DNA of 64,000 bases from Mesorhizobium sp. 113-3-3 (GTDB taxonomy: Bacteria > Pseudomonadota > Alphaproteobacteria > Rhizobiales > Rhizobiaceae): positions 372,001 to 436,000 of the forward strand of contig NZ_AP023243.1 in assembly GCF_016756495.1 (NCBI RefSeq), given 5' to 3'. Below, in pieces: positions 35,597-44,882 of this stretch; the stretch's first letter is position 1; each line of letters starts with the position of its first letter. A program made the position numbers and the translations under genes. The notes below the pieces were generated by a model. It was not told where the DNA came from, searched no databases, and saw only the letters and a program-made list of their open reading frames with translations.

Positions 35597-37074
35597 GCCG
35601 CCTCGTTGCGGGACACCTGGAAGGGCGCCCTGGTGCCGGTGGTTTCGACAAAGAAGCGCAGCAACAGGTTCCTGGCCGCCAACGCCCGATATTCGGCCGA
35701 CGCCCGCATGTCCGTGAGCGGGGTGAAATCCCGAGTGTATTCCACCATCGCCGTCTCGACCGTCTCTTCGGTCCAGGGCCTGCCGAGCAATGCCTGTTCG
35801 ACAAAAGAGGCTCGCTTTGGCGTCGCCGCCATGCCGCCATAAGCGATACGGACATCGGCGACCGTGCCGTCCCTGGCCAGCGTCAGGAAGAAGGCGCCGA
35901 GGGCCGCCGTGATGTCCTCGTCGCGGCGTTTTGTGATTTTGTAGACGGCAAATTTTTCTCCCTTCGCCGGGACGGGCACGTGCACGGCCTCGACGAATTC
36001 GCCCGGCTGCCGGTCCTGCTTGCCATAGGCGATGAAAAAGGTCTCCAGAGGGATCGTGCGCCGCTTCTTGCCCTTGCGCAGGGTCAGGCGCGCGCCGAGC
36101 GCGATCAGGGGCGGCGGTGTGTCGCCGATCGGCGAACCGTTGGCGATGTTGCCGCCGATCGTGCCCATGTTGCGCACCTGTTCGCCGCCGATGCGGTCGA
36201 ACAGCGGCCCGAGCGCCGGGATGCGTTTCGACAGCGTCGAAAAGGCTTCGGTGTAGGTGACGCCGGCGCCGATCGAAATGACGCCCTTGTCTTCGACGAT
36301 GGTGCACAGCCCCTCGAGATTGCCGATGAAGACCACCGGCGAGATGTCGCGCATATGCTTGGTCACCCACAGGCCGACATCGGTCGAGCCGGCGACGATC
36401 GTGGCGCCGGGTTCCTTGTCGAGCACGGCGGCGAAATCATCGACATTGGCCGGCACGATGAGCCGCGCCTTGCCCGAACCGATCTCGACCCGCGCGCCAT
36501 CATGCAATGCTTCGAGCCTCGCGGTGATCGCCTTGCGCTCCACCGCCAGCGGATCCTTTGCCGCCTTGCCGTAGCTGGAGATGGCGTGCGCCGCGCGCAT
36601 GATCGCTTCGTAGCCGGTGCAGCGGCAGAGATTGCCTTGCAAGGCCTTTTCGATGGCCGCGTTCGATGGGTCGGGCGACTTCATCCACAAGCCATAGAGC
36701 GACATGACGAAGCCCGGCGTGCAGAAGCCGCATTGCGAGCCGTGGAAATCGACCATCGCCTGCTGCACCGGATGCAATTGGCCGGGCGCACCGCGCAGAT
36801 GCTCCACCGTCACAACATGGGTGCCGTCGAGCGAGCCGAGAAAACGGATGCAGGCATTGACGCTTTCATAGACAAGGCCGCCGGCAGACAGTCTGCCGAC
36901 CAGCACGGTGCAGGCGCCGCAATCGCCCTCGGCGCAGCCTTCCTTGGTGCCGCGCAACGAACGGTCGAGCCGCAGCCAGTCGAGCAGGGTCGCGTCGGGC
37001 GCCACGGAGGAGAGCACGACATCCCTGCCATTGAGGATGAAGCGGATTTCGTTGCGGATAGTGACCTTGGCCAT
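35593..37074 (-). CDS. xdhA: Xanthine dehydrogenase small subunit (2Fe-2S and FAD domains)
   Basis: A 493-residue protein. Residues 1-165 hold two [2Fe-2S] clusters: KEGCAEGDCGACTVLVG (plant-type) and SQCGFCTPGF with NLCRCTGYEAI. From about 190 onward is the FAD-binding domain (ATIVAGSTDVGLWVTK, then GGNIANGSPIGDTPP). It passes electrons from the molybdenum site of XdhB to NAD+. The start at 37074 follows uraH by 3 bases; the end overlaps xdhB (ATGA). Confidence 0.94.
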   Translation of the reverse strand: MAKVTIRNEIRFILNGRDVVLSSVAPDATLLDWLRLDRSLRGTKEGCAEGDCGACTVLVGRLSAGGLVYESVNACIRFLGSLDGTHVVTVEHLRGAPGQLHPVQQAMVDFHGSQCGFCTPGFVMSLYGLWMKSPDPSNAAIEKALQGNLCRCTGYEAIMRAAHAISSYGKAAKDPLAVERKAITARLEALHDGARVEIGSGKARLIVPANVDDFAAVLDKEPGATIVAGSTDVGLWVTKHMRDISPVVFIGNLEGLCTIVEDKGVISIGAGVTYTEAFSTLSKRIPALGPLFDRIGGEQVRNMGTIGGNIANGSPIGDTPPPLIALGARLTLRKGKKRRTIPLETFFIAYGKQDRQPGEFVEAVHVPVPAKGEKFAVYKITKRRDEDITAALGAFFLTLARDGTVADVRIAYGGMAATPKRASFVEQALLGRPWTEETVETAMVEYTRDFTPLTDMRASAEYRALAARNLLLRFFVETTGTRAPFQVSRNEAA

Positions 37075-37077
37075 GCC

Positions 37078-37452
37078 TCAGCTCCCCCTGTAGGTCGAAT
37101 AGCCATATGGCGAGATCAGCAATGGCACATGATAGTGCACCGCTTCCGCCATGCCGAAGCGGATCGGCACGCTGTCAAGGAACGCCGGCTCGGGCAGTCT
37201 TGTGCCCCGGCCACGCAGATAGTCGCCGGCCGCGAACACCAATTCGTATTCGCCGGCGCGAAATTCCCCGCCGGCCAGCAACGGCGCGTCGCAGCGGCCA
37301 TCGGCATTGGTTGCAACCGTCTTCAGAAGCGTCCTGGCCGAACCGTCGAGACGGTAGAGCGCGATCGACAGCCCAGCCGCCGGCTTGCCGGTCGCTGTGT
37401 CGAGGACATGCGTCGTCAGACGTCCGCCATCGGCTTTCGACGTTTCTGCCAC
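37078..37452 (-). CDS. uraH: 5-hydroxyisourate hydrolase
   Basis: A 124-residue transthyretin-related protein with the family N-terminal [19 protein letters not shown] and the diagnostic C-terminus [11 protein letters not shown]. It hydrolyses 5-hydroxyisourate, the product of PuuD, to OHCU, which the UraD half of the fusion at 37655 decarboxylates. First gene of the leftward uraH-xdhA-xdhB-xdhC operon and divergent from the allantoin genes. Confidence 0.93.
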   Translation of the reverse strand: MAETSKADGGRLTTHVLDTATGKPAAGLSIALYRLDGSARTLLKTVATNADGRCDAPLLAGGEFRAGEYELVFAAGDYLRGRGTRLPEPAFLDSVPIRFGMAEAVHYHVPLLISPYGYSTYRGS

Positions 37453-37654
37453 TGGCGCCTCCCATTTCCAATATGAACGAACTGGCCCGATACATCAGAA
37501 CAAAGCAATGAATTGTGCGCCAATTAAAGGCGATGCATAAGTCCCGGTCGAGCGGAGCGGCACAAAAACACTTTCAAAAATTTCAAGGGAATGCGGCGGC
37601 AACCCTTTCGACTATCCTGATCACAACTTCCGGCAGCGTCCGGCAGGAGGGGCA

Positions 37655-39073
37655 ATGCGTTACATCAGAGACATGCGCGGCTACGGAGCCAATCCACCGG
37701 ATCCGAAATGGCCCGGCGGGGCGCATGTCGCCGTGCAGTTCGTCGTCAATTACGAAGAGGGCGGCGAGAATTGCGTGCTGCATGGCGACAAGGCGTCGGA
37801 AGCCTTCCTGTCGGAAATCGTCGGCGCCGCACCGTGGGTGGGACAGCGCCATTGGAACATGGAATCGATCTACGAATATGGCGCGCGGGCCGGCTTCTGG
37901 CGGCTGCTGCGCCTGTTCAGCGAATCGCAGGTCCCGGTGACCTGTTACGGCGTCGCCACGGCACTCGCCCGCTCGCCCGACCAGGTCACGGCCATGCAGG
38001 ACGCCGGCTGGGAGATCGCCTCGCACGGGCTGCGGTGGATCGATTACCGCGACCATAGCGCCGAGGATGAGCGCCGCGACCTCGAAGCCGCGATCAAGCT
38101 GCACTACGAGGTGACCGGCCAGCGCCCGACAGGCTGGTATACGGGCCGCACATCGGTCAATACGGTGCGGCTGGTGGCCGAAGAGGGCGGCTTCGACTAC
38201 GTCTCCGACACCTATGACGATGAACTGCCCTACTGGTACGAGCATGCCGGCGGCACGCAGCTCATCATCCCCTATACGCTCGACGCCAACGACATGCGCT
38301 TCGCCACGCCGCAGGGCTTCAACTCGGGCGACCAGTTCTTTTCCTATCTCAAGGACAGTTTCGACACGCTCTACGCCGAGGGCCAGGCCGGGCGGCCGCG
38401 CATGATGAATATCGGCCTGCATTGCCGCCTCGTCGGCCGGCCGGGCCGGGTGGCGGCGCTGAAGCGCTTCGTCGACTATGTCAGATCGCACGACAAGGTC
38501 TGGCTGGCGCGGCGCATCGACATCGCGAGGCACTGGCAGGAGAACCATCCCTACAAGCCGGCGGCGCTGCGCCCCTCGAAGATGGAATTCGAAACCTTCG
38601 TTCACACATTCGGCGGCGTGTTCGAGCATTCGCCCTGGATCGCCGAGCGTGCCTACGAGCTGGAGCTCGGCCCGGCTCACGATACGGCTGGCGGCCTGCA
38701 CAATGCGCTCTGCCGCATCTTCCGTTCCGCCAGCGAAACCGAGCGGCTGGGCGTGCTCAACGCCCATCCCGATCTTGCCGGGAAGCTGGCCAAGGCCAGG
38801 CGGCTGACGGCGGAATCGACCCGGGAACAGGCCTCCGCCGGCCTCGACGCGCTGACCGACAAGGAGCGCGAGCTGTTCTCCAAGCTCAATGCCGCCTACG
38901 TCACCACCTTCGGCTTCCCCTTCATCATCGCTGTGAAGGGCAAGACCAAGGAGCAAATCCTGGCGGAATTCGAGGCGCGCATCGGCAACAGCCGCGGCGT
39001 CGAATTCGAGACCGCCTGCAAACAGGTCGAGCGTATCGCGCTGCTCCGCCTCAGAGACATGCTACCGCAATAG
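37655..39073 (+). CDS. puuE: Bifunctional allantoinase (PuuE) / OHCU decarboxylase (UraD)
   Basis: A 472-residue fusion. Residues 1-305 are a cofactor-poor PuuE allantoinase of the polysaccharide deacetylase superfamily (VAVQFVVNYEEGGENCVLHG, WEIASHGLRWIDYR, MMNIGLHCRLVGRPGRV). Residues 310-472 are OHCU decarboxylase with NAHPDLAGKLA and FGFPFIIAVKGK. It thus carries OHCU to (S)-allantoin and then to allantoate in one protein. The fusion is known in alphaproteobacteria. Divergent from uraH, about 200 bases apart. Confidence 0.93.
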   Translation: MRYIRDMRGYGANPPDPKWPGGAHVAVQFVVNYEEGGENCVLHGDKASEAFLSEIVGAAPWVGQRHWNMESIYEYGARAGFWRLLRLFSESQVPVTCYGVATALARSPDQVTAMQDAGWEIASHGLRWIDYRDHSAEDERRDLEAAIKLHYEVTGQRPTGWYTGRTSVNTVRLVAEEGGFDYVSDTYDDELPYWYEHAGGTQLIIPYTLDANDMRFATPQGFNSGDQFFSYLKDSFDTLYAEGQAGRPRMMNIGLHCRLVGRPGRVAALKRFVDYVRSHDKVWLARRIDIARHWQENHPYKPAALRPSKMEFETFVHTFGGVFEHSPWIAERAYELELGPAHDTAGGLHNALCRIFRSASETERLGVLNAHPDLAGKLAKARRLTAESTREQASAGLDALTDKERELFSKLNAAYVTTFGFPFIIAVKGKTKEQILAEFEARIGNSRGVEFETACKQVERIALLRLRDMLPQ

Positions 39074-39083
39074 GTTTGAACCC

Positions 39084-39947
39084 ATGGATACGATCAGGAT
39101 GCCAGAGCGCACCTACTACGCACCGCATGGCGGCCATCCCGGCCAGAGCGAGCTTCTGACCGGCCGCGCCGTCTTTACCGAGGCCTACGCCGTCATCCCC
39201 AAAGGCGTGATGCGCGACATCGTCACCAGCGCCTTGCCGTTCTGGGACAAGACCCGCGTCTGGATCCTGTCGCGGCCGCTGTCCGGTTTTGCCGAGACGT
39301 TTTCGCAATACATTGTCGAGGTCGAGCCCGGCGGCGGCAGCGACCGCCCGGAACCCGATGCCGGCGCCGAAGGCGCCCTGTTCGTGGTCGAGGGCGAACT
39401 GACCGTTCTGCTCGGCGGCAAGAAGCATAGCTTAAGGCCCGGCGGCTTTGCCTTCCTGCCGCCGGCGAGCGGCTGGACCGTTCGCAACGAGGCCAAGGCT
39501 GCTGTTCGTTTCCACTGGATTCGCAAGGCTTACGAAGTGGTCGACGGTCTCGACGTGCCGGAAGCCTTCTTCACCAACGAGCAGGATATCGCGCCGACGC
39601 CGATGCCGGGCACCGAGGGCCGCTGGGCGACGACACGCTTTGTCGACCCGGCCGATCTGCGCCACGACATGCACATGACCATCGTCACGCTCGAGCCGGG
39701 CGCCGTCATTCCGTTCGCCGAGACGCATGTCATGGAGCACGGGCTCTATGTGCTGGAAGGCAAGGCGGTCTATCGCCTGAACCAGGACTGGGTCGAGGTC
39801 GAGGCCGGCGACTATATGTGGCTGCGCGCCTTCTGCCCGCAGGCCTGCTATGCCGGCGGCCCGGGCAAATTCCGCTATCTGCTCTACAAGGACGTCAACC
39901 GGCACGCCAAGCTCGGCGGGGCGGGCATTGGCGGTCGCGCGCGGTGA
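39084..39947 (+). CDS. (S)-ureidoglycine aminohydrolase (bicupin, UGHY)
   Basis: A 287-residue bicupin. The N-terminal cupin has IVEVEPGGGSDRPEPDAGAE, the C-terminal one has the metal ligands in VTLEPGAVIPFAETHVMEHG and LYVLEGKAVYRLNQDWVEVE. It releases ammonia from ureidoglycine to give ureidoglycolate, in a manganese-dependent reaction. It starts 10 bases after puuE and overlaps the next gene by 4 bases (GTGA). Confidence 0.9.
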   Translation: MDTIRMPERTYYAPHGGHPGQSELLTGRAVFTEAYAVIPKGVMRDIVTSALPFWDKTRVWILSRPLSGFAETFSQYIVEVEPGGGSDRPEPDAGAEGALFVVEGELTVLLGGKKHSLRPGGFAFLPPASGWTVRNEAKAAVRFHWIRKAYEVVDGLDVPEAFFTNEQDIAPTPMPGTEGRWATTRFVDPADLRHDMHMTIVTLEPGAVIPFAETHVMEHGLYVLEGKAVYRLNQDWVEVEAGDYMWLRAFCPQACYAGGPGKFRYLLYKDVNRHAKLGGAGIGGRAR

Positions 39948-40435
39948 CCCGGATCACAGCACAGCCGCTGACCCGCGAGGCTTTCGCCCCCTTCGGCGAT
40001 GTCATCGACATGGGGGGCGACAACCACTACCCGATCAATGGCGGCAAGGCCGAGCGTTACCATGATCTGGCGACCGCCGAGGCGACGGGACCGAACGCGC
40101 GCGTGCTGATCTCGATGGTGAGCGGCACGCCTTACGAACTGCCGCTGAAACTGACCATGGTCGAGCGGCATCCGTTCGGCAGCCAGGCCTTCATCCCGCT
40201 GTCGCCGCGTCCGTTCCTGGTCGTCGTCTGCCATGACGGTAAGGAGGGGCCGGGCGAGCCGCACGCCTTCATCACCGCGCCCGGACAAGGCATCAATTAT
40301 TCGCGCAATCTCTGGCATGGCGTGCTGACGCCGCTTGGCGAGCCCCAGGACTTCCTGATCGTCGACCGTGGCGGCGACGGCTCCAACCTCGAAGAGTTCC
40401 ATTTCTCGCACGCCTACGAGATCCATCTCCCCTGA
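39944..40435 (+). CDS. allA: Ureidoglycolate lyase, GTG start
   Basis: A 163-residue AllA protein (ITAQPLTREAFAPFGDVIDM, MVERHPFGSQAFIPL, INYSRNLWHGVLTPL). It splits ureidoglycolate into glyoxylate and urea. The frame is open to 39818, but GTG at 39944 gives the family N-terminus and overlaps the UGHY stop. This ends the allantoin branch; glyoxylate can then go to glycerate and the kinase at 23408. Confidence 0.92.
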   Translation: MTRITAQPLTREAFAPFGDVIDMGGDNHYPINGGKAERYHDLATAEATGPNARVLISMVSGTPYELPLKLTMVERHPFGSQAFIPLSPRPFLVVVCHDGKEGPGEPHAFITAPGQGINYSRNLWHGVLTPLGEPQDFLIVDRGGDGSNLEEFHFSHAYEIHLP

Positions 40436-40449
40436 AAGCTTTGATTCTC

Positions 40450-41043
40450 ATGACCGACGTTTCCCTGATCGACCGCCTGCTCGACGTCATCGAGCACGAC
40501 ATCGTGCCGAAGACGGCCGAGGGCGTTACCCATGGCAACAAGCTGTTCGGCGCCGCGATCCTGCGCAAGGACGACCGCTCACTGGTGCTGGCCGAGACCA
40601 ACAACGAGATCGAAAACCCGCTCTGGCATGGCGAGGTGCATTGCCTGAAGCGGTTCTACGAGATGCCGAAAGCCGAGCGCGTCGACACCAAGGATGCCCT
40701 GTTCGTCGCCACGCATGAGCCCTGCTCGCTCTGCCTGTCGGCGATCACCTGGACCGGCTTCGACAATTTCTACTACCTCTTCAGCCACGAGGATTCGCGC
40801 GACAGTTTTGCCATCCCGCACGACCTGAAGATCCTGAAAGAGGTCTTCACCCTCGACCCCGGCGGCTACAATGCCGAGAACGCCTATTGGAAGAGTTTTT
40901 CCATCCGCAGGCTGGTGCGGACACTGCCCGAGGCGGAGCGCCAGCGGCTTGAGGCGCGCATCGGCAAGATCTCGGCGTGTTACGACGAGCTATCCAGCAC
41001 CTATCAGGCGAGCAAGAGCGAAAACGACATTCCGCTGAATTGA
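40450..41043 (+). CDS. Nucleoside/cytidine-deaminase-fold zinc deaminase
   Basis: A 197-residue protein with the deaminase zinc site: WHGEVHCLKRFYEM (His and catalytic Glu) and THEPCSLCLSAITWTG (PCxxC). This is the CDA/tRNA-adenosine-deaminase fold, which also includes guanine deaminases. Its place 14 bases after allA suggests deamination of a purine-derived base or intermediate. A TTG at 40441 is a less likely start than ATG 40450. Confidence 0.8.
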   Translation: MTDVSLIDRLLDVIEHDIVPKTAEGVTHGNKLFGAAILRKDDRSLVLAETNNEIENPLWHGEVHCLKRFYEMPKAERVDTKDALFVATHEPCSLCLSAITWTGFDNFYYLFSHEDSRDSFAIPHDLKILKEVFTLDPGGYNAENAYWKSFSIRRLVRTLPEAERQRLEARIGKISACYDELSSTYQASKSENDIPLN

Positions 41044-41139
41044 GCGTGTGAACAGGTAGCGGCACAGGTCGCATAATTCGCTGCTCCAGTCGCGAATGGC
41101 GGTTGAAAGTTGGCTCGCCGCGGGGCGTTATGCGCACCC

Positions 41140-43125
41140 ATGAAAACCATCACCGAATTTCCCCGCAAGGTCGTCGAATTCCCCGATATGGGCATCGTCA
41201 TGCCGGATGGCTGCCGGCTGTCGGCGCGGGTGTGGATGCCGGCGGATGCCGGCGATGATCCGGTGCCAGTCATCCTCGAGCACCTGCCCTACCGCAAGCG
41301 CGACGGCACCATTTTTCGCGACCAGCTGACGCATCCCTATTTCGCCGGCCACGGCTACGCATCGATCCGCGTCGACATGCGCGGCAATGGCGATTCCGAA
41401 GGGCTGATGGACGACGAATATTCCGAGCAGGAATTGCAGGATGCCTGCGACGTCATTGCCTGGGCGGCGGCTCAGCCCTGGTGCAACGGCAATGTCGGCA
41501 TGATGGGCATTTCCTGGGGCGGCTTCAACTGTCTGCAGGTGGCGGCCAAGCAGCCGCCGGCGCTGAAGGCAGTGATCAGCCTGTGTTCGACCGTCGACCG
41601 CTATGCCGACGACATCCACTACAAGGGCGGCTGCCTGCTGATCGAGAATTTCGGCTGGGCGTCGACGATGCTCTCCTATTCGTCGCGGCCGCCGGACCCG
41701 CTGATCGCCGGCGACAACAGATGGCGCGATCTGTGGCTGACGCGGCTGGAGAACCAGCCTTTCCTTTTGCCGCTGTGGCTCAGCCACCAGCACCGCGACG
41801 CCTATTGGAAGCGCGGTTCGATCTGCGAGGATTTTTCGGCCGTCAAGGCGGCTGTTCTGTCGATCGGCGGCTGGCATGACGGGTACCGCAACACGATCTC
41901 CAACCTCGTCAGCAACATCGAGGCGCCGGTCAAAGGCATTGTCGGGCCCTGGATCCACAAATACCCGCATTATGCCGGGCCTCAGCCGGCCATCGGCTTC
42001 CTGCAGGAGGCGCTGCGCTGGTGGGACCGCTGGCTGAAGGACGCCGAGACCGGCGTCGAGGACGATCCCGCCTACCGCGCCTATGTGATGGACAGCGTGC
42101 GCCCGGCGCGTTGGCATCCAGAGCGGCCCGGCCGCTGGGTGGCGGAGAAAGAATGGCCGTCGCCCGCGATCAAGGCCCAGACGATCGAACTGCTGGCCAA
42201 GGGGAGCAAGCCGGCCATCGTCGCCTCGCCACAGACCTGCGGCCTCGCCGGCGGCGAGTATTTTCCGTTCACCTTCGGCCCGGAATTGCCTGGTGATCAG
42301 CGCCCCGACGATGCGCTGTCGGTGTGTTTCGACCAGCCGGAACTGACCGAGGCCATCGACATTGTCGGCGCGCCGGAAGTCGAGGTCACGCTCGCCTCCG
42401 ACCGCCCGCAGGCCAACATCGCGGTCAGGCTCTGCGACGTGCATCCCGACGGCGCCTCGGAGCTGATCTCCTATGGCGTGCTCAATTTGACGCACCGCGA
42501 TTCGCATGAATTCCCTCAGGCCCTGGTGCCGGGCGAGACGGTCTCGGCGCGCGTCGTGCTCGATCAATGCGCCTATCGCGTGCCGGCCGGCCACCGCCTA
42601 CGCATTGCCGTGTCGAACGCCTACTGGCCTGCCATCTGGCCCTCGCCGGAGCCGGTGCAGCTGACCTTGTCGGCGGCGAGACTGGCTCTGCCGTTGCGGC
42701 CGCTTGCGACAGGCAACGAAGCGACGTTCGCCGAGCCGGAAGGCGCTGCGCCCTGGGCGACCGAAACGATCCGTGCCGCCAATTCCGAGCGCCATGTCGA
42801 TCGCGACGAAAAGACCGGAATCGTCACGCTTTCCATAGCGGACGATTTCGGCGCGGTGCGCGATCTCGACCATGGCCTCGTCAATGGCAGCATCGCCCGC
42901 GAGACCTGGACGATCCATCCTGACAATCCATCGTCAGCCTCGGGGAAAACGCACTGGACGCAGACACTGTCGCGAAATGGATGGTCTGTGCGAACCGAGA
43001 CATGGGCCGAGATGCGGTCGGACGCACAAAACTTCATCGTCAGCGCCAGAATCGAGGCCTATGAGGGTGAGAAAATCGTCTTCGAGCGCGATTTCGAGGA
43101 GAAAATTCCACGCGCGCTTGTTTGA
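41140..43125 (+). CDS. CocE/NonD family serine hydrolase (X-Pro dipeptidyl-peptidase-like)
   Basis: A 661-residue protein: an S15-type alpha/beta hydrolase domain with nucleophile elbow GMMGISWGGFNCLQVAAKQP, followed by a C-terminal jelly-roll (X-Pro peptidase C-terminal-like) from about residue 330. No signal peptide is visible, so it is probably cytoplasmic. Family members cleave esters or peptides. It lies directly upstream of a dipeptide-type ABC importer and may process imported compounds. Start 41140 gives MKTITEFPRKVVEFPDMGIV. Confidence 0.85.
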   Translation: MKTITEFPRKVVEFPDMGIVMPDGCRLSARVWMPADAGDDPVPVILEHLPYRKRDGTIFRDQLTHPYFAGHGYASIRVDMRGNGDSEGLMDDEYSEQELQDACDVIAWAAAQPWCNGNVGMMGISWGGFNCLQVAAKQPPALKAVISLCSTVDRYADDIHYKGGCLLIENFGWASTMLSYSSRPPDPLIAGDNRWRDLWLTRLENQPFLLPLWLSHQHRDAYWKRGSICEDFSAVKAAVLSIGGWHDGYRNTISNLVSNIEAPVKGIVGPWIHKYPHYAGPQPAIGFLQEALRWWDRWLKDAETGVEDDPAYRAYVMDSVRPARWHPERPGRWVAEKEWPSPAIKAQTIELLAKGSKPAIVASPQTCGLAGGEYFPFTFGPELPGDQRPDDALSVCFDQPELTEAIDIVGAPEVEVTLASDRPQANIAVRLCDVHPDGASELISYGVLNLTHRDSHEFPQALVPGETVSARVVLDQCAYRVPAGHRLRIAVSNAYWPAIWPSPEPVQLTLSAARLALPLRPLATGNEATFAEPEGAAPWATETIRAANSERHVDRDEKTGIVTLSIADDFGAVRDLDHGLVNGSIARETWTIHPDNPSSASGKTHWTQTLSRNGWSVRTETWAEMRSDAQNFIVSARIEAYEGEKIVFERDFEEKIPRALV

Positions 43126-43279
43126 GCGCCGACCCCTTTGGTCCAAATGCGACGTACGATTTACGCCACGGCATGTCGCATTCGGTCTTGCTTACGGCAT
43201 TGGCTTACCCTCATTATTCAGGGAGAATTAACAAAGAAAATCGACCGCAGAGTCGAACCACCAGAGTGAGGAACTGAAA

Positions 43280-44866
43280 ATGTCGAATGAACTCGAATTC
43301 CTTAGCCGGCATGTTGCAGCGGGCAAGCTGAGCCGTCGCGATTTTCTCGGCCGGGCGGCAGCGCTCGGCATCGCGGCACCCTTCGCCAACTCCCTGCTTT
43401 CAAGCGCAGCGCGTGCGGCAGGCCCGGTCAAGGGTGGCACGCTGAAAGCCGGCCTGGTCGGCGGCGAATCCACCAACAGTCTCGATCCCGCCCTGTTCAT
43501 GACGCAGGTGCCGTTCGCCTTCGGCAAGTGCTGGGGTGAAATGATCGTCGAGCTTTCGCCCGAGGGCAAGCTCGAGAACCGCATCGCCGAAGACATCGGC
43601 TCATCCAAGGACGCCAAGGTCTGGACGCTGAAGATCCGCGACGGCGTCGAGTTCCACAACGGCAAGACCGTGACCGCCGAGGACGTTGCCGCCACGCTCG
43701 AACGCCATTCCGACGAGAAGTCGAAATCAGGCGCTCTCGGCTACATGAAGGGCATCGAGACCATCAAGGCCAGCGGTAAGGAAGTGGTGCTGACGCTGAA
43801 GGAGGCCAATGCCGACCTTCCCTATTTGCTCAGCGACTATCACCTGATCGTTCAGCCCAATGGCGGCAAGGACAAGGCCGATGCCGGCATTTCGGCCGGC
43901 CCTTATGTGGTCAAGACCAACGAGCCCGGCGTGCGTCATGGCGGCGAGCGCTTCGCCAACTACTGGCAAGGCGACAAGATGGGCCATGCCGACCAGATCG
44001 AGATCGTCGTCATCAACGATGCGACGGCACGCACCGCCGCCCTGCAGGGCGGCCAGGTCAACATGATCAACCGCGTCGAGCCGAAGATCGTCGACCTGAT
44101 CAAGCGCGTGCCGGGTGTGACCATCCGCAACCATGCGGGACCGGGCCACTATGTTTTCATCATGCATTGCAATACGGCGCCGTTCGACAACAACGACCTG
44201 CGCATGGCGCTGAAGCTCGCGATCGACCGCGAGGAGATGCTGACCAAGGTGCTGCGCGGCTACGGCTCGCTCGGCAACGACTTCCCGATCAACGCGTCCT
44301 ATCCGCTGTTCACCGAGATCGAGCAGCGCAAGTACGATCCCGACAAGGCCAAGTTCCACTACAAGAAGTCAGGCCATGACGGCACCGTGCTGCTGCGGAC
44401 CTCGGACGTCGCCTTCCCGGGCGCAGTCGATGCCTCGCAGCTCTTCCAGCAGAGCGCCGCCAAGGCCGGCATCAAGATCGAGCTCAAGCGCGAGCCCGGC
44501 GACGGTTACTGGAACGAGGTCTGGAACAAGCAGCCCTTCTGCGCTTCCTACTGGGGCGGACGCTCGACGCAGGACCAGATGTACTCGACGGCCTATCTGT
44601 CGACCGCGGACTGGAACGACACGCGCTTCAAGCGCCCGGACTTCGACAAGATGGTGCTGGCGGCGCGCGCCGAGCTCGACGATGCCAAGCGCAAGCAGAT
44701 GTACCACGACATGGCGGTGCTGGTGCGCGACGAAGGCGGCCTGATCCTGCCGATGTTCAACCAGTTCATCGACGCCACCGGCGCCAAGGTCGATGGCTGG
44801 GTGGACGATCCGCACCAGGAACTGATGAACGGTTACGCCCTGGCGAAGTGCTGGCTGCAGGCCTGA
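43280..44866 (+). CDS. Peptide-type ABC transporter substrate-binding protein 1, Tat-exported
   Basis: A 528-residue SBP_bac_5 family protein with a twin-arginine signal (LSRRDFLGRAAALG, cleaved after the Ala-rich stretch). Family blocks include FHNGKTVTAEDVAATLERH and YWQGDKMGHADQIEIVVIND. It should capture a peptide or other oligomeric solute for the permeases that follow 16 bases later. It closely matches the second binding protein at 48438 (most residues align), indicating tandem duplication. Confidence 0.9.
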   Translation: MSNELEFLSRHVAAGKLSRRDFLGRAAALGIAAPFANSLLSSAARAAGPVKGGTLKAGLVGGESTNSLDPALFMTQVPFAFGKCWGEMIVELSPEGKLENRIAEDIGSSKDAKVWTLKIRDGVEFHNGKTVTAEDVAATLERHSDEKSKSGALGYMKGIETIKASGKEVVLTLKEANADLPYLLSDYHLIVQPNGGKDKADAGISAGPYVVKTNEPGVRHGGERFANYWQGDKMGHADQIEIVVINDATARTAALQGGQVNMINRVEPKIVDLIKRVPGVTIRNHAGPGHYVFIMHCNTAPFDNNDLRMALKLAIDREEMLTKVLRGYGSLGNDFPINASYPLFTEIEQRKYDPDKAKFHYKKSGHDGTVLLRTSDVAFPGAVDASQLFQQSAAKAGIKIELKREPGDGYWNEVWNKQPFCASYWGGRSTQDQMYSTAYLSTADWNDTRFKRPDFDKMVLAARAELDDAKRKQMYHDMAVLVRDEGGLILPMFNQFIDATGAKVDGWVDDPHQELMNGYALAKCWLQA

Positions 44867-44882
44867 GTCCGGCTTTGCGGAG

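Noticed and set aside
33248..36370. 1040-codon frame suggesting an xdhA-xdhB fusion
   Set aside because: The upstream part is antisense-like readthrough of the xdhB frame through xdhA. The true xdhB start is the ATGA overlap at 35596.
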